Of a DNA stretch of 64,000 nucleotides, positions 26,427 through 34,860 are shown in pieces. The position numbers and the translations under genes are program-made. The stretch is from Oscillospiraceae bacterium (lineage in GTDB: Bacteria; Bacillota; Clostridia; Oscillospirales; Oscillospiraceae): contig CADAUZ010000009.1 of NCBI GenBank assembly GCA_902791215.1, forward strand, positions 1 through 64,000, given 5' to 3'. The first letter of the stretch is position 1. Each line of letters starts with the position of its first letter. A model generated the notes under the pieces. The model had not been told where the DNA came from. It saw only the letters and a program-made list of their open reading frames with translations, and made no database searches.

Positions 26427-26481
26427 GAAAAAGTACCCCACGGGCATTTTATGATTATGTAAAATTCTGAAAAAATAGCGC

Positions 26482-26510
26482 TTGACAAAAGCTGCTTTGT
26501 CTGCTATTAT
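26482..26510 (+). promoter_or_regulatory. Promoter of the tRNA-Thr/tRNA-Tyr operon
   Basis: A perfect TTGACA, 17 bases, then TATTAT. The tRNA-Thr gene begins 57 bases downstream. Confidence 0.8.
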
Positions 26511-26566
26511 AACAAAGCGCTCAGGGGTCAGGTACTTCACCGAAACACGGGCGATGCCGGTAAGAT

Positions 26567-26642
26567 GCTGGTGTAGCTCAGTCGGTAGAGCAGCTGATTT
26601 GTAATCAGCAGGTCGGGGGTTCGAGTCCGTCCACCAGCTCCA
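26567..26642 (+). tRNA. tRNA-Thr (anticodon TGT)
   Basis: A full cloverleaf: acceptor GCTGGTG with CACCAGC, D arm GCTC-AGTCGGTAGA-GAGC type, anticodon stem GCTGA with TCAGC around TTTGTAA, T arm with GTTCGAG, discriminator T and an encoded CCA. Confidence 0.95.
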
Positions 26643-26660
26643 CACGGCGCAACTGAATAT

Positions 26661-26745
26661 GGGGGAATTCCCGAGTGGCCAAAGGGGACAGACTGTAAAT
26701 CTGCTGGCAATGCCTTCGGTGGTTCGAATCCACCTTCCCCCACCA
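26661..26745 (+). tRNA. tRNA-Tyr (anticodon GTA)
   Basis: Acceptor GGGGGAA with TTCCCCC, anticodon loop CTGTAAA, a long variable arm as expected for bacterial tRNA-Tyr, T loop GTTCGAATC, discriminator A and an encoded CCA. It is 18 bases after tRNA-Thr and cotranscribed with it. Confidence 0.95.
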
Positions 26746-26775
26746 AACCGGTACTTGAAAAAGTACCGGTTTTTC
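26745..26775 (+). terminator. Terminator of the tRNA operon
   Basis: A 12-base stem (AAACCGGTACTT with AAGTACCGGTTT), a GAAA loop and a run of T, starting at the last base of tRNA-Tyr. From here to 26998 I see no gene. Confidence 0.9.
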
Positions 26776-26998
26776 TTTGCCTTGACGCAAAATCCACTAT
26801 GTTTTGCTCTAAAAAGTGACCGGATTTAGAACCCTGTTTTGACCTGACCATTATTATGACCCTTTGTAGAATAACGGTAGGTGAACCATAGTGGAACAAT
26901 TGACACAAAATCGCACAGAAATGAATGAAAAAAGTTTCAGGATTCGGCGTTTAAAGATTTAATATATCCAGACTGCCGCTTATATCAATCAGGGAAGA

Positions 26999-27106
26999 TC
27001 ACGTTTTTTCGAGTTTCGCCTTGTCATAAGAGGTAAAGAAATCCTTCGTGTCTTTTACGACCACGCTTCCGAAAAGAATCAGAGAGAAGAGGTTAGGAAT
27101 CGCCAT
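26999..27106 (-). pseudogene. C-terminal tail of a sodium:alanine symporter-type gene
   Basis: Minus-strand translation reads MAIPNLFSLILFGSVVVKDT followed by a basic tail and a stop at 26999. This resembles the last membrane helix and cytoplasmic end of AGCS alanine/cation symporters. An in-frame stop lies just upstream, so only about 36 codons remain. Inverted repeats at 27141-27184 and 27210-27233 lie between it and mnmA. Confidence 0.55.
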
Positions 27107-27246
27107 CTGAGCTTAGTATAAAACAGTATTAAAAACGGGAAGATGGGAGCAAAGCTATGCATCGCGCAAAGCTTCACTCCCATCGTTCTTGCAATAACAG
27201 CCGTGATCTCTCGAAAGATCATCACAGTGGCGTTTGCATACCATAT

Positions 27247-28338
27247 TTATTCCGACATTCCGTTCGGAAACTCCCTGATTGTACCGCCGCCGAGAACCAT
27301 ATCCTCGAGATAGAGAACGACAGCCTGTCCCGGCGTGATGGCCCGCTGCGGTTCATCGAATACGATGCGTACCTCATCCTCCGGCAGCGGATATACCGTG
27401 CACGCGGCCTCGCACTGGTGATAGCGCGTGCGGGCAAAAGCGCGAATCGGCGCATCCGGTTTTGGGATCGAAAGCCAGTTGAAAGCAGCAGCCTGGAGGT
27501 CGCGCCTGTACAGCGCGCTTTCCGGGCCAATCAGAAGCGTGTTGTTCACAGGGTTCTTCCCGATCACATAGCGGGGCTCGCCCGCAGCGAAACCAAGGCC
27601 GCGCCGCTGCCCGATCGTATAGCGGAGCAGACCCCGATGCCTGCCGACCGTGTTCCCGTTTTGATCCAGAATGTCGCCGTCCGGATAGCGCCTTCCGGTC
27701 CTGCGCCTGATAAACCCGGCATAGTCTCCGTCCGGGATAAAGCAGATGTCCTGGCTGTCCCGCTTTTCGGCGTTGACCAGCTTATGCGCCTCGGCAAGCT
27801 GCCGTGCTTCACTCTTGTGAAGCGCACCGAGAGGAAAGCGAAGACAGCGGAGCTGCTCCTGTGTCAGCATGTACAGGACATAGCTCTGATCCTTCTTTTC
27901 ATCGACAGCCTTAAAAAGCTGCCAGCGCCGCAGCTCTTCACTGTAGGCTGTGCGCACGTAATGCCCGGTAGCCAAAATGTCATATCCCGCCTTTTTTGCC
28001 TGCTCCAGCAAAGCGTCAAATTTCAGGTAACGGTTGCAGTCGATACAGGGATTCGGCGTCCGGCCCGCCTCATATTCCCGGATAAACCTGCGGATAACCG
28101 CCTGCTCAAAGCTTTTGGAAAAGCACATGGATTCGTGCGCTATTCCAAGCTGCCAGCAGACAAGGGCCGCGTACTCCTCATCCGCATCGCTGCAGCAGCT
28201 TTTCTCGCAGCTTGTCTGGTAGCCGCTTTCCCGGTACAGACGCATGGTGACGCCTGTGCAGTCGTATCCCGCCTCCTTCATCAGCAGGGCGGCGACGGAG
28301 CTGTCCACACCGCCGCTCATGGCAATCATGGCGCGCAT
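27247..28338 (-). CDS. mnmA: tRNA-specific 2-thiouridylase MnmA
   Basis: This 363-residue enzyme adds sulfur to uridine 34 of tRNAs for Lys, Glu and Gln. The ATP-pyrophosphatase P-loop MSGGVDSSVAALL is at the N terminus. The catalytic cysteines are in NPCIDCNR (about residue 99) and in SQDICFIPDGDY (about 198). The beta-barrel end contains GQRRGLG and GGGTI. One unusual point is a cysteine-rich stretch, SCEKSCCSD, near residue 43, which is also found in many clostridial MnmA proteins. TAGGAGG precedes the ATG, and a strong promoter lies 34 bases upstream. Confidence 0.95.
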   Translation of the reverse strand: MRAMIAMSGGVDSSVAALLMKEAGYDCTGVTMRLYRESGYQTSCEKSCCSDADEEYAALVCWQLGIAHESMCFSKSFEQAVIRRFIREYEAGRTPNPCIDCNRYLKFDALLEQAKKAGYDILATGHYVRTAYSEELRRWQLFKAVDEKKDQSYVLYMLTQEQLRCLRFPLGALHKSEARQLAEAHKLVNAEKRDSQDICFIPDGDYAGFIRRRTGRRYPDGDILDQNGNTVGRHRGLLRYTIGQRRGLGFAAGEPRYVIGKNPVNNTLLIGPESALYRRDLQAAAFNWLSIPKPDAPIRAFARTRYHQCEAACTVYPLPEDEVRIVFDEPQRAITPGQAVVLYLEDMVLGGGTIREFPNGMSE

Positions 28339-28353
28339 TTTAACCTCCTATTG

Positions 28354-28671
28354 TCACACTGGGTTAATATGTATATACTGCTTTTGATGCGCTTTGTCAA
28401 GGAGGAGAAAGCCTTGGAGCAAAAGGCGATCATTCGTGCGGTATGCATCAGTGAAAGAAAAGGGGAGCAATGTGCGGCAGTCTGCAGCACGGGGACAGGG
28501 CTTGCTGCCGTCTGCAAGACAAGCCACCGGAGCCAGATCTCCTTCCAACGTGCAGAGAACGTCCATTACTTTGATTTGCCCAGCCGGATGACAGAGCCGG
28601 TATCCGTCGCCTTGATTCTCTGCCAGATCGACAAGAACACGCAGGGCATAACGGCCGCGAGTTGAAATCAT
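28354..28671 (-). pseudogene. Rrf2-family regulator remnant
   Basis: The N terminus MISTRGRYALRVLVDLAENQ is typical of IscR/Rrf2 regulators. It passes without frameshift from GDGY into YRLCHP, the segment that normally follows the wing. The rest of the helix-turn-helix and dimer helix is missing. The cysteine region follows (EGDLAPVACLADG, then CPRAADCRTL), after which the sequence is unrelated. Rrf2 proteins often precede iscS/mnmA and sense iron-sulfur status. This copy cannot bind DNA normally. The mnmA promoter lies inside its 3' end. Confidence 0.75.
28372..28400 (-). promoter_or_regulatory. Promoter of mnmA
   Basis: On the minus strand, TTGACA, 17 bases, TATATA. It is embedded in the unrelated 3' part of the Rrf2 remnant. 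Confidence 0.75.
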
Positions 28672-28915
28672 ATCCTCACTTCCTTGCCATTAACCTATTA
28701 TACCTCAAGGTTTATCCGCCTGTTTCTGTGTTCCTGAAAACTCCCCACATGCGTGTTCGGCCTAATACCATTGGTCTTGCTGATCCAGATCATGCAGTTA
28801 CCTTCCCCGCGAGACTCAATAAGATTACATCACTTTTCAATGCGCTTAGGCCATTTTGAGACTCGTCAATATTTTTCCTGCAATTTCTTGACACGAACCC
28901 TGAGCCTTTCAAAAG

Positions 28916-28944
28916 TTGACGGATTATGCCGATGGGAGTACAAT
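28916..28944 (+). promoter_or_regulatory. Promoter of the topoisomerase remnant
   Basis: TTGACG, 17 bases, TACAAT, about 45 bases before the start codon. The rest of the gap 28672-28915 shows nothing I recognise. Confidence 0.6.
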
Positions 28945-28990
28945 AAATAATAATGTAAATCATTTGAAGAAGAGCACAAACAAGGAGAGA

Positions 28991-29897
28991 ATGTTGGATA
29001 AATCGCTTATCATTACCGAAAAACCATCAGTTGCCAGACAATTTGCCGCTGCACTCGGTGTGATTGGCAGCCAGGATGGGTATATCGAGGACGACAAATG
29101 GGTCATAACCTGGTGCATCGGGCACCTGGTCAGTCTCAGCTACCCGGAAGCCTATGATCCGGCACTGAAAAAATGGAGCATGGATGGAGGGTGCGGGAAA
29201 ACTGATCGACGACGCGGAGCTGCGAGAGCAGATCAAGGGCAGCGGGATCGGGACATCAGCGACCAGGGCCGAAATCATTACAAAGCTGGAGCATGACAAG
29301 TACATTTCCCTAAATAAGAAAACCCAGCTCATCACACCGACATCGATTGGGGAGGCCTTGTTCGATATCGTGTCTGAAACCGTCCCGCAGATGCTGAGCC
29401 CCAAAATGACAGCCTCCTGGGAGAAAGGACTTTCGCAGGTTGAGCGCGGAGAAATCTCAGCCTCCCGGTATCGTACAATCATGGAGGATTTTGTCCGAAA
29501 GTCAGTGGACAGAATCAAGACGTCTTCCACGGTCAGCATGCCTGGAAAAGTCGAAATAGCGCCGATCGGAAAATGCCCGCGCTGCGGCCGTGATGTGATC
29601 GAGGGCAGAAAGGGCTTCGGCTGCGTCGGATACAGGGATAAAGAAAAACCATGCTCGTTTACGATCTGGAAGAGCAATGCCCTTTTGGCAACCGGGCATA
29701 AATCCATCAGCGCGGCCATGGCGAGAAAGCTCCTGAAAGGGGAGAGCATAACCGTCAGTGGACTCCGATCCAAGGCAGGGAAACCCTATGCGGCAGCCTT
29801 TACGCTCAAGGACGATGGTCAAAATGCAAGCCTCGAGATGAGTTTTGATCAGGTAAAGCCCAGACGCTCATATAGAAAATCAAAAACATCTAAATAA
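28991..29897 (+). pseudogene. topB: DNA topoisomerase III remnant (internal deletion and frameshift)
   Basis: From the ATG at 28991 (AAGGAG upstream) the frame reads LIITEKPSVARQFAAALG, the Toprim start of topoisomerase III, to KKWSMDG. Near 29185 it joins, one frame off, EGAGKLIDDAELREQIKGSG and TSATRAEIITKLEH, the later part of the same enzyme, running normally to 29897 with a zinc-type CPRCGRDV and a C-terminal repeat domain. The catalytic tyrosine segment is missing. Topoisomerase III genes of this type are common in integrative conjugative elements. Minus-strand codons at about 29890-30010 resemble the tail of a tyrosine recombinase, which would fit, but weakly. Confidence 0.8.
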
Positions 29898-30105
29898 GCA
29901 GGTGCCATTTTAGTGCCAACTTTGTGCCATCGTCTTCCCGCTTGTCATCATGGAGGGCAGAGAGTAGAAGTGCCTCAAATCTTTCAGAGAATGCTTTGCT
30001 TTTTCGCCGACTCTTGTCTGTTGCTTTTTTTTGTGGTAAGATAGTAAAAAAACAACAGGAGGTTCTGCCGCGCGGAGACGATTTTTCCGTGACAGCTCAG
30101 ACACC

Positions 30106-31224
30106 ATGATTGACAGGGATTTTGCCGAAAAATTCATTGAACGCGTGACGCGCTACACCGACTATAACGTAAACATTATGGATGAGCGAGGCATCATCAT
30201 CGCGAGCCGCGACAAAGCCCGCATCGGACAGTATCACGAGGTCGCTTACCGCCTCGTCAGCGGGACGGAGGAGATCGCGGACACCACCGGGATGTCTTTC
30301 CCGAACGTTCTGCCCGGCATCAATATGGTCATCGCCACCGGCGGCGTGCGCGAGGGGGTGGTGGGTGTGACCGGCGTGCCGGACGAGGTGCGCCCCGTTG
30401 CCCTGATGGTGAAAATGGCCTTTGAGACCATGCTCAAATATGAACGACAGCAGGAGGAGCAGCGCCGCCGCGCCAATAAAAAAGAGCACTTCATCTACCT
30501 CCTGACCCAGGTGGAAAACGCCGATCCCGCCCTGCTGCGGGAGATGGCGCGCGATCTGGGCTATCCGGAGGAAATGGTGCGCGCCCCGATCCTCCTGAAA
30601 ACCCGGCCGGGCGAGGCAAGCGAGCTGCTGAGCATTCTGCGCAATGGGCCGCTGCACACGAACCGGGATTTCAGCTTTGCCCTGGACGACAGCCATGTGC
30701 TGGTGTACAAGGGCTTTCAGCAGCGCAGCAAGACCCTGAATGCCGCCTACCGTGACTTTCTGACGGACTATCTTTCCGCCGTCAAAGGCCGTGCGCAGGC
30801 GTACATTGGCAGTTTTCAGGACACCTATCCCCAGTACTGCTACGGCTATCGCCACTGCCGCTGGCTGGAAGAACGCTTTGCGGATGTCGGAGAGCCTGTG
30901 TTCTTCTATGATCATCTGAGCGGCTATCTGCGGGAAGCGATCCCCCTGCGGGAGCTGCAGCATGCCTTCAGCGTCTGCCGCAGTCAGATGAGCCCGGAGC
31001 GCAGACGCAGCTTCTGTGAGACCGTGGGCGCTCTCATCGACACAAACTATCACTTTCCCGAGGCGGCCGAACGCCTGTACATCCACAAAAACACCTTGGT
31101 TTACCGATACAACGCCATCAAGCAGAATCTGGGGATTGACCCCCTGGCATCCGCGTCTGACCGGGCTTTTCTGGAGGCGTTTCACGCCTATCTCCTGCGG
31201 ACGATTGAAGCCGAAAACAGTTGA
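30106..31224 (+). CDS. CdaR-type sugar-diacid/glycerate regulator
   Basis: This 372-residue regulator has an N-terminal sugar-diacid recognition domain (about 1-130, NVNIMDERGIIIASRD and GVVGVTG), a linker region (140-300) and a C-terminal PucR-type helix-turn-helix (about 315-365, FPEAAERLYIHKNTLVYR). E. coli CdaR activates glucarate, galactarate and glycerate genes in response to these diacids. The next two genes here encode glycerate kinase and a GntP-type permease, which matches that role. The ribosome binding site before the ATG is weak. A strong terminator follows, so the downstream genes have their own promoter. Confidence 0.85.
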   Translation: MIDRDFAEKFIERVTRYTDYNVNIMDERGIIIASRDKARIGQYHEVAYRLVSGTEEIADTTGMSFPNVLPGINMVIATGGVREGVVGVTGVPDEVRPVALMVKMAFETMLKYERQQEEQRRRANKKEHFIYLLTQVENADPALLREMARDLGYPEEMVRAPILLKTRPGEASELLSILRNGPLHTNRDFSFALDDSHVLVYKGFQQRSKTLNAAYRDFLTDYLSAVKGRAQAYIGSFQDTYPQYCYGYRHCRWLEERFADVGEPVFFYDHLSGYLREAIPLRELQHAFSVCRSQMSPERRRSFCETVGALIDTNYHFPEAAERLYIHKNTLVYRYNAIKQNLGIDPLASASDRAFLEAFHAYLLRTIEAENS

Positions 31225-31260
31225 TCGCCCTTGCTTTCTTTAATACGCTGCAATGCCTTG

Positions 31261-31302
31261 CCGTTTTCTTTGTGCTGACAACACAAAGAAAACGGTTTTT
31301 TT
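31261..31302 (+). terminator. Terminator after the CdaR-type gene
   Basis: A perfect 14-base stem (CCGTTTTCTTTGTG with CACAAAGAAAACGG), a 7-base loop and seven T. Downstream, TACAAT at 31340-31345 with TTCGCA 17 bases before it may be the glycerate kinase promoter. Confidence 0.9.
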
Positions 31303-31389
31303 CAGCTCTGCGTGACATTCGCAAAAGTCTGTCCCCATGCTACAATACAATCACCTCAAGGGAAAACGAAAATGAAAGGAAACAGCTAT

Positions 31390-32523
31390 ATGAAAGCGAT
31401 CATTGCCATTGATTCTCTCAAGGGAAGCCTCAGCTCTCTGCAGGCGGGCGACGCCATACGGGAAGGCATTCTGCGCGTATACAAGGATGCAGTGGTTCAG
31501 GTGCGGCCCCTGGCAGACGGCGGTGAGGGCACTGTCGAGGCTCTGACCATCGGCATGGGCGGCGAGCTCCAGACCGTCACAGTCACAGGCCCCCTCGGCG
31601 AGAAGGCGGAAGCGCAGTACGGCATCCTGGCCGACGGCGTCACCGCCATCGTGGAGATGTCCGCCGCGGCAGGCATCACCATGGTCCCCGACGAAAAGCG
31701 CAACCCCCTCTATACCACCACTTACGGCGTGGGCGAGATGATCCGCGACGCTATCCACAAGGGCTGCCGCCACTTTATCGTGGGCATCGGGGGCAGCGCC
31801 ACGAATGACGGCGGCGTGGGCATGCTCCAGGCGCTGGGCTACGGGATGCTGAATGAAAACGGCGAACAGGTGTCCTTCGGCGCACAGGGACTGCAGGAGC
31901 TCAAATCCATCACCGACGATAACGTGATCCCCGAGCTGAAAGACTGCTCCTTCCGCATCGCCTGCGATGTAACCAATCCTCTATGCGGCGAGACCGGCTG
32001 CAGTGCCATCTTCGGCCCGCAGAAGGGCGCGACCCCCTCCATGATCCTGCAGATGGACGGCTGGCTGAGAAATTACGCGAAGCTTGCCGCGGCCTATAAC
32101 CCCAAGGCGGACCCCGAATATCCCGGCACCGGCGCGGCGGGCGGTCTCGGCTTTGCCTTCCTGAGCTTCACAAACGCGGTGCTCGAATCCGGCATCAACA
32201 TTGTGCTCGATGAGACGAAGCTGGAGGAATACGTAAAAGATGCTGACGTGGTCATCACCGGAGAAGGCCGCCTGGACGGCCAGACCGTCATGGGCAAGGC
32301 GCCTATCGGTGTTGCAAAGATCGCCAAGAAGTATTCTAAGCCCGTGATCGCCTTTGCCGGCTGTGTGACGCCGGACGCCGTTGCCTGCAACGAGCACGGC
32401 ATCGACGCCTTTTTCCCCATCCTGCGCGGTGTGGGAACACTCCAGGAGGCGATGGACCCTGCCAACGCGCGCAAGAACATGGCCGACACGGTGGAACAGG
32501 TGTTCCGGCTTATGAAGATCTGA
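31390..32523 (+). CDS. Glycerate kinase
   Basis: This 377-residue GlxK/GarK-family kinase phosphorylates D-glycerate to 2-phosphoglycerate (or 3-phosphoglycerate in some relatives) and feeds it into glycolysis. Family motifs are visible: IDSLKGSLSSLQAG and PLADGGEGTVEAL at the N terminus, GVGEMIRDA, GIGGSATNDGGVGMLQALG near 135, and the C-terminal TGEGRLDGQT. The start is the ATG at 31390 with AAAGGAAA upstream. The in-frame codons before it lack a ribosome site. A 59-base gap leads to the permease, so the two form an operon, presumably controlled by the CdaR-type protein. Confidence 0.93.
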   Translation: MKAIIAIDSLKGSLSSLQAGDAIREGILRVYKDAVVQVRPLADGGEGTVEALTIGMGGELQTVTVTGPLGEKAEAQYGILADGVTAIVEMSAAAGITMVPDEKRNPLYTTTYGVGEMIRDAIHKGCRHFIVGIGGSATNDGGVGMLQALGYGMLNENGEQVSFGAQGLQELKSITDDNVIPELKDCSFRIACDVTNPLCGETGCSAIFGPQKGATPSMILQMDGWLRNYAKLAAAYNPKADPEYPGTGAAGGLGFAFLSFTNAVLESGINIVLDETKLEEYVKDADVVITGEGRLDGQTVMGKAPIGVAKIAKKYSKPVIAFAGCVTPDAVACNEHGIDAFFPILRGVGTLQEAMDPANARKNMADTVEQVFRLMKI

Positions 32524-32582
32524 TACCCGTAAAAGTAAACATAATATAATTTACATAAAATATACAGGAGAGGTAAAACACT

Positions 32583-33845
32583 ATGGCAGCACAGTTTTCG
32601 ACCCTCAGCGCCCTCATCGGGCTTGCCATCGCGATCGTTCTTATTATCCGCAAGGTCGCCCCGGCCTACTGCCTGATCCTCGGCGCACTGGTGGGCGGTC
32701 TCATCGGCGGCGGCGGACTGGCCGGTACGGTCAACACCATGGTCAGCGGCGCGGGCTCCATGATGAGCTCTGTCCTACGCATCCTCACGAGCGGCATTCT
32801 CGCCGGTGCCCTCATCAAGACCGGCTCTGCCCAGAAGATCGCCGAGGCCATCGTGGATAAACTCGGCCAGAAGCGGGCGGTCATGGCCATCTCCATCGCC
32901 ACCATGATCATCTGCGCGGTCGGCGTGTTCATTGATATCTCCGTCATTACCGTGGCGCCCATCGCCCTCGCCATCGGCGAGAAGGCGGGCCTGAGCAAGA
33001 GCGGCGTGCTGCTGGCGATGATCGGCGGCGGCAAGGCGGGCAATATCGTCTCCCCGAACCCCAACACCATCGCCGTGTCCGAAGCCTTTGAGCAGCCACT
33101 GACCTCCGTCATGATGCGAAACATCATCCCCGCGCTCTTTGCCCTCGTTGTCACCATCATCCTTGCAAACATGCTCTCGAAGAAGAACGACGACCCCATC
33201 ACCGCCGCCGATCTGGAGGGCAGCGACAAGCAGCGGCTCCCGGGCTTTCTGCCCGCGATCCTCGGCCCTGTCGTTGTGATTGCGCTGCTTGCCCTGCGCC
33301 CCATCTGCGGCGTCAGCATTGATCCTCTGATCGCCCTGCCCGTGGGCGGCATCGTGAGTGTGCTCGTGACCGGAAACGCAAAGAATCTGGTGGAGTATAC
33401 GGAATACGGCCTGAGTAAGGTCATCGGCGTGTCCATTCTGCTCATCGGCACCGGCACCATCGCGGGCATCATCAAGGCTTCCGCCCTGCAGAGCGATGTG
33501 ACCAATCTCCTGGCCGCCATGCACATGCCCGCCTTCATCCTCGCGCCTCTGTCGGGTATCCTGATGGCTGCGGCAACTGCATCCACCACTGCGGGCGCCA
33601 CCGTCGCGGCCCAGACCTTCTCTCCGGCCCTGCTGTCCGCGGGTGTCCCGGCGCTGGCTGCCGCCGCCATGATCCACGCGGGCGCCACAGTCCTGGACTC
33701 CCTGCCCCACGGCTCCTTCTTCCACGCCACCGGCGGCAGCGTCGGCATGGGCATCTCCAGGCGCATGAAGCTCATTCCCTATGAAGCCCTCGTCGGTCTC
33801 ACCAGCACCATCGTCGCCGTTGTGATCTATGTGATCGCCGGCTGA
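32583..33845 (+). CDS. GntP-family proton symporter
   Basis: This 420-residue integral membrane protein of the gluconate:proton symporter family has about twelve membrane segments. Typical stretches are PAYCLILGALVGGLIGGGG, GGKAGNIVSPNPNTIA with conserved Asn and Pro residues near 155, and the final HATGGSVGMGISRR. Its place after glycerate kinase and a diacid-type regulator suggests that the substrate is glycerate or a related sugar acid and not gluconate, which is inference. GGAGAGG precedes the ATG. A terminator follows. Confidence 0.9.
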   Translation: MAAQFSTLSALIGLAIAIVLIIRKVAPAYCLILGALVGGLIGGGGLAGTVNTMVSGAGSMMSSVLRILTSGILAGALIKTGSAQKIAEAIVDKLGQKRAVMAISIATMIICAVGVFIDISVITVAPIALAIGEKAGLSKSGVLLAMIGGGKAGNIVSPNPNTIAVSEAFEQPLTSVMMRNIIPALFALVVTIILANMLSKKNDDPITAADLEGSDKQRLPGFLPAILGPVVVIALLALRPICGVSIDPLIALPVGGIVSVLVTGNAKNLVEYTEYGLSKVIGVSILLIGTGTIAGIIKASALQSDVTNLLAAMHMPAFILAPLSGILMAAATASTTAGATVAAQTFSPALLSAGVPALAAAAMIHAGATVLDSLPHGSFFHATGGSVGMGISRRMKLIPYEALVGLTSTIVAVVIYVIAG

Positions 33846-33876
33846 GGAAATGAAGGAACCTCCTTTTTCTTCCTTT

Positions 33877-33917
33877 CGGAAGCCCTGCGGATTCGTCCGA
33901 GGGGCTTCCGCATTTTT
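33877..33917 (+). terminator. Terminator after the GntP-family gene
   Basis: CGGAAGCCC pairs with GGGCTTCCG around an inner CGGA/TCCG stem, and ATTTTT follows. Confidence 0.85.
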
Positions 33918-34083
33918 ATGAGAACGTATAACTTGCAACAGGGGAGGCGGGCAGCAGCTTCCCCATAGAATGCATCTTCGGGGTGGAAATATGAAGCCGG
34001 GAATGCTATAATATACAAAACCGATCGGCTGCCCGCCGACACCGCGCATGTCGCCGGGACCGGACGCAACAGGAGGCTTGTTT

Positions 34084-34860
34084 GTGAGAATCGTAGTGAA
34101 AGTAGGCACATCCACCCTGACGCATCCCAGCGGACACATGGACATCCGGCATGTGGAGACGCTGTGCAAGGTGCTCAGCGACGTGAAAAACGCGGGGCAT
34201 GAGATCGTCCTGGTCTCCTCCGGCGCCATCGGCATGGGCGTGGGGAAATTAAACCTCCGGCAGCGCCCGAAGGATATGGCCACCAAGCAGGCCGCCGCCG
34301 CGGTGGGCCAGTGTGAGCTCATGTACGTCTATGACAGGCTCTTCGGCACCTATAACCACACCATCGCCCAGATCCTGCTGACCGGGGAGGATCTGCGCGA
34401 CGAGGAGCGCTACCGCAATTTCTCGAACACCGTCGGAAGGCTTCTCGAGCTCGGCGTGCTGCCGGTCATCAACGAGAACGACACCGTCTCCACCGTCGAG
34501 ATCGCGGTCGGCGACAACGACACCCTCGGCGCGCTGGTGGCGGTGAGCGTGAAGGCGGACATGCTGCTGATCCTCTCGGATATCGACGGCCTCTATACCG
34601 CCGACCCCCGCCGGGAAAAGACGGCGCAGCTCATAAGCGAGGTGCGCGAGATCACCCCTCAGATGCGGGAAAGCGCCGGGGGCGGCGGGACGGCCCTCTC
34701 CACCGGCGGCATGGCGACAAAGCTCACCGCCGCCGGGATCTGCATGGACGCCGGCACCGACATGTTCATTCTCAACGGCGCAAAGCCGCTGCTGATCTAT
34801 GAGGCACTGGAAGGGAAACCTGTCGGGACAAAATTTATCGGGAGGAAGGACACGCCATGA
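34084..34860 (+). CDS. proB: Glutamate 5-kinase
   Basis: This 258-residue amino-acid kinase catalyses the first step of proline synthesis, from glutamate to glutamyl 5-phosphate. It starts with GTG at 34084, seven bases after AGGAGG. Motifs are VVKVGTSTL, LVSSGAIGMGVG, INENDTVST (glutamate site), DNDTLGALVA and LSDIDGLYTADPR. It lacks the C-terminal PUA domain of the E. coli enzyme and is of the short type seen in many Firmicutes. It overlaps proA by four bases (ATGA). A likely -10 box, TATAAT, is at 34007-34012. Confidence 0.95.
   Translation: MRIVVKVGTSTLTHPSGHMDIRHVETLCKVLSDVKNAGHEIVLVSSGAIGMGVGKLNLRQRPKDMATKQAAAAVGQCELMYVYDRLFGTYNHTIAQILLTGEDLRDEERYRNFSNTVGRLLELGVLPVINENDTVSTVEIAVGDNDTLGALVAVSVKADMLLILSDIDGLYTADPRREKTAQLISEVREITPQMRESAGGGGTALSTGGMATKLTAAGICMDAGTDMFILNGAKPLLIYEALEGKPVGTKFIGRKDTP

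Noticed and set aside
26400-26908. Minus-strand open frames across 26400-26908
   Set aside because: They run through two clear tRNA genes and their terminator, so they are not coding.
27157-28665. Plus-strand open frame of 502 codons opposite mnmA
   Set aside because: mnmA on the minus strand has all catalytic motifs. The plus frame crosses the mnmA promoter and has no domain.
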